From F23-D06 sp002392325 (GTDB taxonomy: Bacteria; Bacteroidota; Bacteroidia; Bacteroidales; WCHB1-69): a DNA stretch of 31,863 nt. Below, in pieces: positions 1 through 8,452 of the stretch (the first letter of the stretch is position 1; each line of letters opens with the position of its first letter). A program made the position numbers and the translations under genes. Location of the stretch: assembly GCA_946624065.1 (NCBI GenBank), contig CAMORT010000026.1, positions 1 through 31,863 of the forward strand, given 5' to 3'. Under the pieces are notes generated by a model that was given only the letters and a program-made list of their open reading frames with translations, was not told where the DNA came from and did no database searches.

Positions 1-1
1 A

Positions 2-892
2 TATCTGTCCTGTCTGCACGGCACCATCAAAGCGCATATCACACTGGCCGAGTTGCTTACGCACACATCGGGCATGCCTGCGTTTATTCCGTTCTACACC
101 AAAATTCAGAACGATGAAACCTACCTGCGGCGATACAAGACACCCAATTTCTCCATCAAAGTGGCCGACAATTTGTATCTGCGAAATGACTACCCCGACA
201 CCATGCGCCACACCATTGCCCATTGCAAACTTGGTGGCCATCAGTATGTGTATAGCGATCTTAACATGTTGTTGCTCAAGGATATGGTGGAAAACATAAC
301 CGGACAGCCGATGGACAGTTTCCTGATGCGGCACTTTTACGAACCAATGGGGTTGAATCATACCTGTTTCATGCCGCTGAGTAATGGCTTTACGAAGGCG
401 GAGATCGCCCCAACGGAAAAAGACGAGACCTTCCGCAAGCAAGTGGTGCAGGGTTATGTGCACGACCAGACTGCCGCGCTCTTCAACGGCAATGCGGGTG
501 ACGCCGGACTGTTCACCACCGCCGAAGACCTGGCCAACATCTATCAGATGCTTTTGGATGGCGGAGTTTATAAAGGCAACCGCTATTTCTCGGAAGAAAC
601 GGTTAAAACCTTCATTTCCGCTCATGAAATGCACGGGTGCAGTGTTCGCGGACTTGGTTTCCACACACCCAAGCACCCCGGCAGCAGCAGCATAGTGCCC
701 GCTAAAGCCGGCAGGAAAACATTTGGACATCAAGGATTTACGGGCACGGTGGTATGGTGCGACCCCGACAACCGCCTCATCTATGTGTTCCTCTCCAACC
801 GCGTTTACCCCAATTGCTATCCCAACAAACTGTCTCAGAGTGGAATACGGTTGAAGGCGCATGAGATGATTTATCAGGGGATGAAGGAGTAA
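2..892 (+). CDS. Serine hydrolase (beta-lactamase/PBP-like fold), C-terminal part, 5' end outside window
   Basis: The reading frame is already open at base 2, so the start lies upstream. The visible 296 residues are the second half of a class C beta-lactamase-fold domain (S12-type serine hydrolase). The segment LLTHTSG (about 53-73) normally follows the SxxK nucleophile motif, which must lie outside the window. YSDL (250-261) is the Tyr motif, and HQGFTGT (728-748) replaces the usual KTG/HxG motif. The stretch NGNAGDAGLFTTAEDLA is typical of the serine-hydrolase domain that ends the GH3 beta-N-acetylglucosaminidase fusions of Bacteroidales. I therefore infer that the complete gene is such a fusion, acting on peptidoglycan or amino sugars in the envelope, but the GH3 part cannot be seen. 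A stand-alone esterase or penicillin-binding-like protein is the alternative. tsaB follows 83 bases downstream on the same strand. Confidence 0.8.
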   Translation, partial: YLSCLHGTIKAHITLAELLTHTSGMPAFIPFYTKIQNDETYLRRYKTPNFSIKVADNLYLRNDYPDTMRHTIAHCKLGGHQYVYSDLNMLLLKDMVENITGQPMDSFLMRHFYEPMGLNHTCFMPLSNGFTKAEIAPTEKDETFRKQVVQGYVHDQTAALFNGNAGDAGLFTTAEDLANIYQMLLDGGVYKGNRYFSEETVKTFISAHEMHGCSVRGLGFHTPKHPGSSSIVPAKAGRKTFGHQGFTGTVVWCDPDNRLIYVFLSNRVYPNCYPNKLSQSGIRLKAHEMIYQGMKE

Positions 893-950
893 AGGAGGAG
901 GAAAAGAGTAAAAGAGTAAAAGAGGAGAAGAGGAGAAGAGATAATAATAG
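893..950. repeat. Purine-only low-complexity tract between genes
   Basis: Directly after the stop codon comes a run made only of A and G with an occasional T, built from degenerate copies of GAGGA, AAAGAGT and GAGAAGA. It codes for nothing on either strand. It is one of several intergenic low-complexity tracts in this window, each with a different unit. Confidence 0.75.
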
Positions 951-975
951 TTTAGAGAATAAAAAAGTGATTATA

Positions 976-1671
976 ATGGAGCCGACAATACTGCATATAG
1001 AAACCGCTACGGATGTGTGCTCGGTGGCATTGACACAAGGCATGGAAGTTCTGGGTGTAAAAGAGAGTGCCGATGGCAACTCCCACTCCAAGAACCTTCT
1101 CCCGTTCATCAACAGACTTTTGCTGGAATATGATGTGAAAACAACTGATTTGCAATGTGTTGCCGTCAGTATCGGACCGGGTTCATATACGGGTTTGCGT
1201 ATTGGGGTTTCCACTGCCAAGGGGATTGCCTACTCGCTCGGCATCCCGGTCATCACGGTAAGTACGCTGGAGAGCATTGCGCAGGGTGCGAAACACCAAA
1301 CCGGGAACGACCACTGCGACATCGTACCCATGATTGACGCGCGCCGCATGGAGGTTTTCGCTGCCCGCTACGATGCTGCCATGAATTTGGTGGACGATGT
1401 GGCATCCGTGATTGTGGAGGAAAACACATACGCGGAACTGTTGAAAGAGAAAGAGGTGATATTCTGCGGCAACGGAATGCCGAAATGCAAGGAATTGTTG
1501 TCCCAATTCCCGAACGCCCGTTTTGCCGATTTCACCTTGTCGGCGCAATACATGCTGCCTGCCGCATTGAAAAAATGGGAAGCCAAAGATTTTGCCGACA
1601 CCGCCTATTTCGAGCCCTTCTACTTGAAAGAGTATGTGGCCGGGAAACCCAATGTAAAAGGTTTACACTAA
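976..1671 (+). CDS. tsaB: TsaB (YeaZ), tRNA t6A37 threonylcarbamoyl-transfer complex subunit
   Basis: This is an ASKHA-fold partner of TsaD, needed for N6-threonylcarbamoyladenosine at position 37 of ANN-decoding tRNAs in the cytoplasm. The 231 residues match the family size. The N-terminus carries the phosphate-1-like strand ILHIETATDVCSVAL, followed by HSKNLLPFI and the highly conserved VSIGPGSYTGLRIG (about residues 70-83) and AKGIAYSLGIP. I chose ATG 976 because the protein then begins MEPTILHIETAT, as is usual in the family. An in-frame GTG nine bases earlier would add only three residues. No TAnnTTTG box is visible upstream, so it may be transcribed with the preceding hydrolase. It is dedicated to modification, since TsaB lacks the metal-binding site of TsaD. 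Confidence 0.95.
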   Translation: MEPTILHIETATDVCSVALTQGMEVLGVKESADGNSHSKNLLPFINRLLLEYDVKTTDLQCVAVSIGPGSYTGLRIGVSTAKGIAYSLGIPVITVSTLESIAQGAKHQTGNDHCDIVPMIDARRMEVFAARYDAAMNLVDDVASVIVEENTYAELLKEKEVIFCGNGMPKCKELLSQFPNARFADFTLSAQYMLPAALKKWEAKDFADTAYFEPFYLKEYVAGKPNVKGLH

Positions 1672-1704
1672 GATATTTGTAATCGTACGCCAGACGGAGA
1701 GGAC

Positions 1705-2553
1705 ATGGAAATCAACGAACCCATTGACCAGAAGAAGAAGCTGAACATCATCGCTATAGCCGACGATTCCGAGTACGGCACTTCGGCGGTGTGCTACGGC
1801 GGGATGCTGGCCGCCATCTTTCGTGCGTCACTTACCGTCATCACTAAATTTGATTTCACCTTGGAGGAGCGCAAGGGCAAATTCAACACCGAGCGGATGC
1901 TCCAGAATGTGCAGCAGCTTCTCGCCCACGATATCGAAACCATCCTGCTTACCGACTATTTTTTCCCGGAACGCCTGTATCCATACGCCGAAGAGACAAA
2001 CACCATCATGTTTGTCATCGGGGTGGACGGGGAAGGCAAAACTGGCTTTTTCGACAAGCGGAAAGCCATGCGTTTCATCAAGCCCTCCCGCCTGCCCGTG
2101 ATGACGGTAGGGAAAAAGCTGCCGGAGAAGGATGTGTTCCAGCATGTGCTGCTGCCGTTGGACATCGAGCGGCAAGCCAAGGAGAAGGCCTTGTGGGCAG
2201 GCTACTTCAGCCGGTTTTACCAGTCCACCATCCATATTTTATCGCCCAAATACAAAGACAGCGGACTTCAAAAGCAAGTGCACGACAATATCGCCTTTGT
2301 GGAGAAATTGTACAAAAATCTGGAAATCCAGTATGCGTTGCATGAGGTTGAACCCTCGCGTGACATTGACCTTTTTTCTGTGGAGTTCGCTCCAGAACTG
2401 AACGCTACGCTTACCGTCATCATGATGACCAAGTACCTCACGCCCGCCACCCTGTTTACAGGCAAAAGGGAGAAGAAAATCATCGGCAACCCGCAACAAT
2501 TCCCGGTTCTTTGCATCAACCAGCGGGATGATCTGTATGTGCTGTGCACATAG
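1705..2553 (+). CDS. Tandem universal-stress-protein-like protein
   Basis: A 282-residue cytoplasmic protein with two alpha/beta halves that resemble UspA domains. The first starts at LNIIAIADDSEYGTSAV (about 13-29). The second starts at VFQHVLLPLDIERQAKEKAL (about 142) and ends in the strand QFPVLCIN typical of Usp C-termini. The ATP-binding signature G-2x-G-9x-G(S/T) is not clear: the corresponding place reads TGKREKKIIGNPQQ, so nucleotide binding is uncertain. A good Shine-Dalgarno-like GGAGAGG (1696-1702) precedes ATG 1705, which is unusual here because most genes in the window lack one. The gene starts 33 bases after tsaB and is probably co-transcribed with it. The exact role is unknown. 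Confidence 0.75.
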   Translation: MEINEPIDQKKKLNIIAIADDSEYGTSAVCYGGMLAAIFRASLTVITKFDFTLEERKGKFNTERMLQNVQQLLAHDIETILLTDYFFPERLYPYAEETNTIMFVIGVDGEGKTGFFDKRKAMRFIKPSRLPVMTVGKKLPEKDVFQHVLLPLDIERQAKEKALWAGYFSRFYQSTIHILSPKYKDSGLQKQVHDNIAFVEKLYKNLEIQYALHEVEPSRDIDLFSVEFAPELNATLTVIMMTKYLTPATLFTGKREKKIIGNPQQFPVLCINQRDDLYVLCT

Positions 2554-2560
2554 GATAGGT

Positions 2561-2655
2561 GAAGTGGGTACAAGGGGTGAAATGGGTACAAGAGCCCACT
2601 CACCTCTTGTACCCCCATGTACCCCTTTCACCCCATGTACCTCATGTACCCTTTT
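2561..2655. repeat. Degenerate GGGTACA/TGTACCC tract with a hairpin
   Basis: The gap before recG is filled with degenerate copies of GGGTACAAG on the left and their complements (TGTACCCC, TTTCACCCC) on the right. A perfect 11-bp stem, GGGTACAAGAG (2584-2594) with CTCTTGTACCC (2604-2614), encloses a 9-base loop. The flanks can extend it imperfectly. There is a T-run further on (2652-2667), but it is not directly at the stem, so terminator function is doubtful. Confidence 0.7.
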
Positions 2656-2668
2656 TCGCGTTTTTTTG

Positions 2669-2676
2669 TATTTTTG
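2669..2676 (+). promoter_or_regulatory. Bacteroidota -7 box for recG
   Basis: TATTTTTG matches TAnnTTTG exactly, 29 bases before the recG start codon. No clear -33 TTG is seen at the right distance. Confidence 0.65.
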
Positions 2677-2705
2677 CAACCTAAACAATAAAACATGCCC
2701 CGACC

Positions 2706-4823
2706 ATGACAACAACTGACCATGACATTCTCCAAACCCCGATAGAGTTCCTGAAAGGAGTGGGGCCGAAACGGGCGGAAGTGTTCCGCAAAGAATTCGA
2801 TATCAAGACTTTCCAGGACTTATTGTACTATTATCCCTACCGGCACATCGACAAGTCGCATGTTTACCATGTTTCCGACATCATAGAGGACGGCAGTTAC
2901 ATCCAGTTGCGCGGGCGCATCACCAATGCGCAGGTGGTGGGCCAACAGCGCGCCAAACGGCTCACGGCACAATTTTCGGATGAGACCGGCAGCATAGATC
3001 TCGTGTGGTTCAACGGCATCAAGTGGGTGCAGGACATGCTGCAAAGGAAACAGGAGTTCATCATCTTCGGCAAACCCACCGTATTCAACGGCCGCTGGAA
3101 CATGACGCACCCCGAGATGATCGATCCCACCGCGCAAAGCGACTCGCCCGTGCCCATGCGCTTCCAGCCGCTGTACAACACTTCCGAAATCGCCAAAAAG
3201 AAAACCTTGGATTCCAAGGCCGTGTCCAAATTGGTGGCAAATTTACTACCCGTAGTGCACGACATCATTCCGGAAACGCTGCCCGATGACATGTTAAATA
3301 ATCTTAAATTGATGTCATTGAAAGATGCGCTTTGCCAGATTCACTACCCGGCCAGCAACCAGGACCTGTCGCGCGCCGCTCTCCGACTCAAGTTTGACGA
3401 GTTGTTTTTCACCCAAATGAAAATGCTGCTGCTGAAGCAGATCAACACAAAGCGGATTAAAGGGCATGTTTTCAGTCAGGTGGGCCACTATTTTAACACT
3501 TTTTATAAAAACCATCTTCCCTTTGAACTGACCAACGCGCAAAAGCGTGTCATTAAGGAGATCCGTGCCGATTTGGGCAGCGGACACCAGATGAACCGCC
3601 TGTTGCAAGGCGATGTGGGCAGCGGCAAGACCATCATTGCGCTTTTTATCATGCTCATCGCCAAGGACAACCAGTACCAGTCGTGTCTGATGGCGCCCAC
3701 AGAAATATTGGCCACACAGCATTACGAAAAAATCAGCAAACAACTGGCACCCTTGGGGTTACGGGTGGAGTTCCTGTCGGGTTCCACGAAAACGGCCAAG
3801 CGCCGTGAGATTCTGGCAGGACTCGAGAACGGCGATGTTGACATCCTCATCGGCACACACGCGCTGATTGAGGACAATGTGCAATTCCAGAACTTGGGGC
3901 TTGTGGTGATTGACGAGCAGCACCGTTTTGGTGTGGAACAGCGCGCCAAATTGTGGCGCAAGAACACCACTCCGCCGCATGTGCTCGTGATGACGGCCAC
4001 GCCCATTCCCCGTACCCTTGCCATGACGCTCTACGGTGACCTTGACATATCCGTCATCGACGAGCTCCCGCAAGGACGCAAACCCATTATAACCAAACAC
4101 TTATACGAAAAAGACCGGCTTCGGCTATTCGGTTTCATGCAACGGCAGATAGCCGAGGGACGGCAAGTGTTTGTCGTCTATCCACTCATTCAGGAATCCG
4201 AGAAAATGGATCTGCTGGACCTTATGGCAGGTTACGAGGCCATGGAACGCGCGTTTCCTTTGCCCAAGTACGCTATCGGCATCATACATGGAAAAATGAA
4301 AGCAGAAGTGAAAGACTATGAGATGCAGCGTTTCATCAAAAAGGAAACACAGATTCTGTTATCCACGACGGTCATTGAGGTGGGCATTGATGTGCCCAAC
4401 GCTACGGTAATGGTGATTGAGAATGCGGAGCGTTTCGGTTTGTCGCAGCTCCACCAGTTGCGCGGGCGTGTGGGCAGGGGCGGAAACCAGTCCTACTGCA
4501 TCCTAATGTCCAAATACGAACTGAGCAACGACGGCCGGAAGCGGCTAAAAGCGATGGTGGACACCAACGACGGTTTCGAAATCGCCAACATCGACCTGCA
4601 GTTGCGAGGGCCCGGCGACATACAGGGCACGCAGCAGAGCGGCATGCTCGACTTCAAAATCGCCGATATCGTAAAAGACGAGAAATTAGTGGCTTACACA
4701 CGCAACTTAGCTATGCAGGTGCTGGACAACGACCCCGATCTCAGTCGTCCGGAGCATGTGCGTCTTGCCAAAACCGTAGCCAAACTCATGCAACGCGAAA
4801 CGAACTGGAGCATTATCAGTTAG
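2706..4823 (+). CDS. recG: ATP-dependent DNA helicase RecG
   Basis: A superfamily 2 helicase that remodels stalled replication forks and branch-migrates Holliday junctions. The 705 residues are normal for RecG. The N-terminal helical region with the helix-hairpin-like LKGVGPKRAEVF (about 16-27) is followed by the OB-fold wedge domain (about 60-155). The helicase core then shows Walker A GDVGSGKT (about 302-309), motif Ia MAPTEILA, the DEQH box in VVIDEQHRFG (about 402), motif III MTATPIPRT, VIEVGIDVPNA, and motif VI QLRGRVGRG. The C-terminal RecG-specific LQLRGPGDIQGTQQSG is intact. It has its own -7 box and stands alone. Confidence 0.97.
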   Translation: MTTTDHDILQTPIEFLKGVGPKRAEVFRKEFDIKTFQDLLYYYPYRHIDKSHVYHVSDIIEDGSYIQLRGRITNAQVVGQQRAKRLTAQFSDETGSIDLVWFNGIKWVQDMLQRKQEFIIFGKPTVFNGRWNMTHPEMIDPTAQSDSPVPMRFQPLYNTSEIAKKKTLDSKAVSKLVANLLPVVHDIIPETLPDDMLNNLKLMSLKDALCQIHYPASNQDLSRAALRLKFDELFFTQMKMLLLKQINTKRIKGHVFSQVGHYFNTFYKNHLPFELTNAQKRVIKEIRADLGSGHQMNRLLQGDVGSGKTIIALFIMLIAKDNQYQSCLMAPTEILATQHYEKISKQLAPLGLRVEFLSGSTKTAKRREILAGLENGDVDILIGTHALIEDNVQFQNLGLVVIDEQHRFGVEQRAKLWRKNTTPPHVLVMTATPIPRTLAMTLYGDLDISVIDELPQGRKPIITKHLYEKDRLRLFGFMQRQIAEGRQVFVVYPLIQESEKMDLLDLMAGYEAMERAFPLPKYAIGIIHGKMKAEVKDYEMQRFIKKETQILLSTTVIEVGIDVPNATVMVIENAERFGLSQLHQLRGRVGRGGNQSYCILMSKYELSNDGRKRLKAMVDTNDGFEIANIDLQLRGPGDIQGTQQSGMLDFKIADIVKDEKLVAYTRNLAMQVLDNDPDLSRPEHVRLAKTVAKLMQRETNWSIIS

Positions 4824-4877
4824 AAGACACATAATTGCCCCATCCACCCTTTTTCTCCAGCATTTTTCCCTTAAAAA

Positions 4878-4937
4878 CCTCAAAAGTTCATAAAAACATG
4901 AACTTTACAAACCTTACAAACTTTATGAATTTTTCAA
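4878..4937. repeat. Low-complexity tract with hairpin upstream of the EF-G2-like gene
   Basis: AAAGTTCAT (4883-4891) and ATGAACTTT (4898-4906) form a perfect 9-bp stem with a 6-base loop. Degenerate direct copies of AACTTTACAAACCTTAC and TTTATGAA follow. The short reading frame running through this stretch (MNFTNLTNFMNF) is an artefact of the repeat. The rest of the 226-base gap between recG and the next gene holds only the promoter below. Confidence 0.65.
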
Positions 4938-4964
4938 GCATAAATGTACTAAAATATATATATG

Positions 4965-4995
4965 TTGCAAGATGTCGAAAAAAAGTGTATATTTG
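4965..4995 (+). promoter_or_regulatory. Promoter of the EF-G2-like gene (TTG -33, TATATTTG -7)
   Basis: TATATTTG (4988-4995) matches TAnnTTTG. TTG at 4965-4967 lies 20 bases upstream, close to the spacing described for Bacteroides sigma-ABfr promoters. The predicted leader is about 47 bases, AT-rich, without a Shine-Dalgarno sequence. Confidence 0.7.
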
Positions 4996-5049
4996 CCGCC
5001 CTTTAAAAACAATAACAATCAATTATCAATCAAATAATTAAAATCACCG

Positions 5050-7179
5050 ATGAAAGTTTATCAAACTAAAGAAATCAGAAATGTTGCCCTTATTGGCGGT
5101 AACCGCGTAGGTAAGACAACATTGGCCGAGGCTATGGCGTTTCACGGAGGCGTAGTCAGCAGAAGAGGCACCGTTGAAGATAAGAACACTATTTCCGACT
5201 ATCGTGAAGTTGAATTGGAGAGACAACAGTCCATCCAAAGCACCGTCATGTATGCCGAGTACGAAGGCAAGAAAATCAACATGATTGACTGCCCCGGTTT
5301 TGATGACTTTATCGGTGAGACTATTGGTGCTTTGAGAGTGGTTGACACCGCCCTGATGGTGATCAACTCCCAGAATGGTGTGGATGTGGGCGCTGAAATC
5401 CAATGGCGTCGCACCAAAGCCATGAATGTGCCTGTGATGTTCGTGGTGAACCAACTCGACCACGAGAAGGCCAACTTCGACGAGACCATGCACCAGCTCA
5501 AGGAATACTTCGGTGGCAGCGTAATGCCTTTCCAATATCCGGTAAACGCAGGTGTTGGTTTTGACTCCGTTATCGACCTTCTGCAAATGAAGCTCCTGAA
5601 GTTCCCCGCAAACGGTGGAAAGATGGTTGTGGAAGACATCCCCGCTGACCAAGCTGACAAGGCAGAAGAGATGCACAACGCTTTGATTGAGGCCGCCGCT
5701 GAGAACGACGAAGCTTTGATGGACAAATTCTTCGAGGAAGGCACCCTTTCCGAGGATGACATGATCAAAGGTTTGAAACTCGGTATCGCCAACCGCGGCA
5801 CATTCCCGGTAATCTGCGTTTCCGCAAAATCCGACCAAGGCGTTGACCGCCTCATGGATCTCGTGATTAAGAACTGCCCCACTCCGGACGAGGTTCCCGC
5901 TATGAAAGCCACCAATGGCAATGAGCACAAGTTCAACGCCGCTGAGCCGTTTGTCGGTTTCGTTTTCAAGACCACCATCGAGCAGCACCTTGGCGAAGTT
6001 GCTTTCATCAAAGTATGCGACGGCACCATCAACAAGGCCGACGATGTGCTGAACACCAACACTAACACCAAGGAAAGAATCTCCCAGTTGCTTGTCTTCG
6101 CTGGCAAGAACAGAGTGGAAGTTGACAAAGCTGTGGCTGGTGATATCGTGGCCACCATCAAACTGAAATCCACTCCTACAGGCACCACTTTGGTTGCCAA
6201 GGGTGACGATATGATTGAACCGACCGCTTATCCGGATCCTAAGTTCCGTACGGCTGTCCGCGCCAAGAACAGCGCCGATGATGAAAAACTCGGCCAGGCG
6301 CTGAACGAAATCCGCAAGACTGACCCGACCTTCCTGATGGAGCAATCCAAGGAATTGAAGCAGATGATCATCTCCGGGCAGGGCGAGCAACACCTCAACA
6401 TCGTGAAATGGATGATTGAGAAATTGAACAAGATTGAAATCGAATACTACGCTCCGAAGATCCCGTATCGTGAGACTATCACAAGATCTGCCGAGGCCAT
6501 GTATCGTCATAAAAAACAATCCGGTGGTTCCGGTCAATTCGGCGAAGTGCACATGCTCATCGAATCTTACTATGAGGGCATGCCCACTCAGACCAAATAC
6601 CCGATCCGTGCCACGGAGACTTATGACCTGCCTTGGGGCGGCAAGCTCATCTACAACAACTGTATTGTGGGTGGTGCCATCGACGCTCGCTTCATGCCCG
6701 CCATTCTGAAGGGTATCATGGAGAAAATGGAAGAAGGTCCGCTTACCGGTTCTTACGCCCGCGACATCGTGGTCAACATCTATGACGGTAAAATGCACCC
6801 GGTTGACTCCAACGAGTTGGCATTCAAATTGGCTGGCCGTAACGCCTTCAAAGAGGCCTTCAAGAACGCCGGTCCGAAGATTCTGGAACCCATTTACGAT
6901 GTGGACATCTTCGTTCCCGCTGACCGTATGGGTGATGTGATGACTGACCTCCAAGGCCGTCGTGGTATCATGATGGGTATGGACGCTGAAGGCGCCTTCC
7001 AGATGATCCACGCCAAGATTCCGTTGGCAGAGATGAACAAATACTCCACTACCCTGAGTTCTATCACTTCCGGTCGTGCTTCCTATAGTATGAAATTCTC
7101 TGAGTATCAGCAAGTTCCTGTTGATGTTCAGACCGAAATCATCAAGAAGTACGAAGAGGAAAACAAAGACGAAGAATAA
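5050..7179 (+). CDS. Elongation factor G-like protein, EF-G2 type
   Basis: A 709-residue translation factor with the full EF-G layout. The G domain spans about 1-275, followed by domain II (from about 298, EPFVGFVFKTTIEQHLGEVAFIKV), domain III (SGQGEQHLNIV, about 438-448), domain IV (KQSGGSGQFGEVHM) and a domain V with RRGIMMGMD. The GTPase motifs are non-canonical. G1 is GGNRVGKT (16-23) instead of AHIDAGKT. The switch I RGITI is RQQSI (58-62). G3 is DCPGF (80-84) instead of DTPGH, so the His that promotes GTP hydrolysis is replaced by Phe. G4 is NQLD (134-137) instead of NKxD. Bacteroides thetaiotaomicron has a second EF-G (EF-G2) reported to support translocation in carbon starvation without GTP hydrolysis, and the sequence here resembles what I recall of that protein. 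Orthology is inferred. It has its own promoter and a strong terminator. Confidence 0.88.
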   Translation: MKVYQTKEIRNVALIGGNRVGKTTLAEAMAFHGGVVSRRGTVEDKNTISDYREVELERQQSIQSTVMYAEYEGKKINMIDCPGFDDFIGETIGALRVVDTALMVINSQNGVDVGAEIQWRRTKAMNVPVMFVVNQLDHEKANFDETMHQLKEYFGGSVMPFQYPVNAGVGFDSVIDLLQMKLLKFPANGGKMVVEDIPADQADKAEEMHNALIEAAAENDEALMDKFFEEGTLSEDDMIKGLKLGIANRGTFPVICVSAKSDQGVDRLMDLVIKNCPTPDEVPAMKATNGNEHKFNAAEPFVGFVFKTTIEQHLGEVAFIKVCDGTINKADDVLNTNTNTKERISQLLVFAGKNRVEVDKAVAGDIVATIKLKSTPTGTTLVAKGDDMIEPTAYPDPKFRTAVRAKNSADDEKLGQALNEIRKTDPTFLMEQSKELKQMIISGQGEQHLNIVKWMIEKLNKIEIEYYAPKIPYRETITRSAEAMYRHKKQSGGSGQFGEVHMLIESYYEGMPTQTKYPIRATETYDLPWGGKLIYNNCIVGGAIDARFMPAILKGIMEKMEEGPLTGSYARDIVVNIYDGKMHPVDSNELAFKLAGRNAFKEAFKNAGPKILEPIYDVDIFVPADRMGDVMTDLQGRRGIMMGMDAEGAFQMIHAKIPLAEMNKYSTTLSSITSGRASYSMKFSEYQQVPVDVQTEIIKKYEEENKDEE

Positions 7180-7205
7180 TATTCCATCATATTATCACAC
7201 ATGGA

Positions 7206-7237
7206 AAGAGACGGCACACATGCCGTCTCTTTTTTTT
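7206..7237 (+). terminator. Rho-independent terminator after the EF-G2-like gene
   Basis: AAGAGACGGCA (7206-7216) pairs with TGCCGTCTCTT (7221-7231) around a 4-base loop and runs into eight Ts (7230-7237). This is the cleanest intrinsic terminator in the window. Confidence 0.93.
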
Positions 7238-7238
7238 G

Positions 7239-7246
7239 TACCTTTG
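7239..7246 (+). promoter_or_regulatory. -7 box of the permease gene, next to the terminator
   Basis: TACCTTTG matches TAnnTTTG and begins two bases after the T-run of the terminator. The predicted transcription start falls at about 7251-7253, on top of the likely GTG start codon of the permease. Confidence 0.6.
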
Positions 7247-7251
7247 CCGCC

Positions 7252-8328
7252 GTGCTGCGATACATTGTCAAGAAAATATTATACGGCCTGCTGCTGATGC
7301 TGGGTGTGGTGACACTGGTGTTCTTCCTGTTCACCGTGCTGCCCTCCGACCCCGCGCGCATGATGATGGGCCAGCGCAGCGACCTGCAGACCGAAGAGGC
7401 CATCCGCAAGGAGATGGGTCTGGATTTGCCCATCGGCGTGCAATATCTGGCTTATCTCAACGATGTGTCGCCCATCTCCTGGCACAAAACCAAAGACAAA
7501 GAGTCGTTTTTCTATCTGGACGACAGCGATTACCACTATGTGAAAATTCTGCCATTGGGCAAATCGGCTGTCGTGCTCAAAGCGCCTTACCTCCGGCGCT
7601 CCTATCAGAGCAAACGCCCTGTGGGTGAGATAATTACCGAGGCGTTCCCTAAAACCGTACTGCTCGCTGTTGTCTCCATCGTATTCGCTCTCATCGTGGG
7701 CATCATTATCGGCATCTTCTGCGCCTTGTACAAGGGCACCTGGTTCGACCATGTGGCGCTGGTGTTCTCCACACTGGGCATGTCCGTACCCTCGTTCTTC
7801 GCTGCCATCCTGCTGGCCTGGATCTTCGCCTTCCTGCTCTCCGACATCACCGGATTGAGTATGTTCGGCAGTCTTTACACGGTGGATGACTACGGCGCCG
7901 GACAATATCTGGACCTCAAAAACCTAATCCTGCCCGCCATAACATTGGGTATCAGACCATTGGCCGTGGTAGTGGAGTTGACCAAAAACTCGCTGTTGGA
8001 TGTGCTTTCACAGGACTATATCCGGACCGCCAAAGCTAAAGGACTCAAGAAAAGTGTGATCATCACCAAACATGCACTGAAAAACGCCCTGAACCCCGTA
8101 GTCACCGCTGTTTCGGGCTGGCTGGCCGGACTTTTGGCAGGCGCGGTGTTTGTGGAATACATCTTCGACTGGAAAGGCATGGGCGTGGTTATCGTGGACG
8201 CCCTCGACAAATACGACTTCCCCGTGGTGATGGGCTCTTTGCTCTATGTGTCCATCATCCTCATCATTATCAATATCTTATGTGATATTATCTACGGATG
8301 GCTTGACCCAAGAGTAAGTCTGAATTAG
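7252..8328 (+). CDS. ABC transporter permease, DppB/OppB (BPD_transp_1) family
   Basis: An inner-membrane subunit of a peptide/nickel-type ABC importer. The likely 358-residue product starts at GTG 7252 and reads LRYIVKKILYGLLLMLGVV, the typical family N-terminus. The first transmembrane helix is followed by LPSDPARMMMGQRSDLQTEEAIRKEMGLD, a periplasmic segment, and five further hydrophobic helices. The EAA loop that contacts the ATPase is present as DYIRTAKAKGLKKSVIITKHALKNAL. An in-frame ATG at 7201 would start before the terminator hairpin and add 17 non-homologous residues, so I reject it. No partner permease, ATPase or binding protein lies nearby, so the gene is an orphan in this window and its substrate is unknown. 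Confidence 0.9.
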   Translation: MLRYIVKKILYGLLLMLGVVTLVFFLFTVLPSDPARMMMGQRSDLQTEEAIRKEMGLDLPIGVQYLAYLNDVSPISWHKTKDKESFFYLDDSDYHYVKILPLGKSAVVLKAPYLRRSYQSKRPVGEIITEAFPKTVLLAVVSIVFALIVGIIIGIFCALYKGTWFDHVALVFSTLGMSVPSFFAAILLAWIFAFLLSDITGLSMFGSLYTVDDYGAGQYLDLKNLILPAITLGIRPLAVVVELTKNSLLDVLSQDYIRTAKAKGLKKSVIITKHALKNALNPVVTAVSGWLAGLLAGAVFVEYIFDWKGMGVVIVDALDKYDFPVVMGSLLYVSIILIIINILCDIIYGWLDPRVSLN

Positions 8329-8329
8329 G

Positions 8330-8452
8330 CACACGAGGTAAAGGGTAAAATTGGCACATGGGGTACACGAGGTACATAGGGTTCATTTGATACATAAGGG
8401 TAACTGGTTACGCCATTCACCCCATTCATCCATTTTACCCATTGCACCCATT
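8330..8452. repeat. Degenerate GGTACA/TTTACCC low-complexity tract
   Basis: Between the convergent permease and aminotransferase genes lie degenerate copies of GAGGTA, GGGTACA and AAGGGTAA, and then of ATTCACCCC and ATTTTACCC. The composition mirrors the tract before recG. Its right edge overlaps the last codons of the aminotransferase, whose C-terminus reads NGCNG. No clear terminator is visible. Confidence 0.65.

Noticed and set aside
4835..5041. Small open frame between recG and the EF-G2-like gene
   Set aside because: Composition reflects the repeat tract and the promoter. It would translate the -7 box itself.
5044..7113. 689-residue open frame on the reverse strand across the whole EF-G2-like gene
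   Set aside because: It is the antisense shadow of a codon-biased gene. The forward product shows all EF-G domains, while the reverse product shows only His/Val/Leu-rich low-information sequence.
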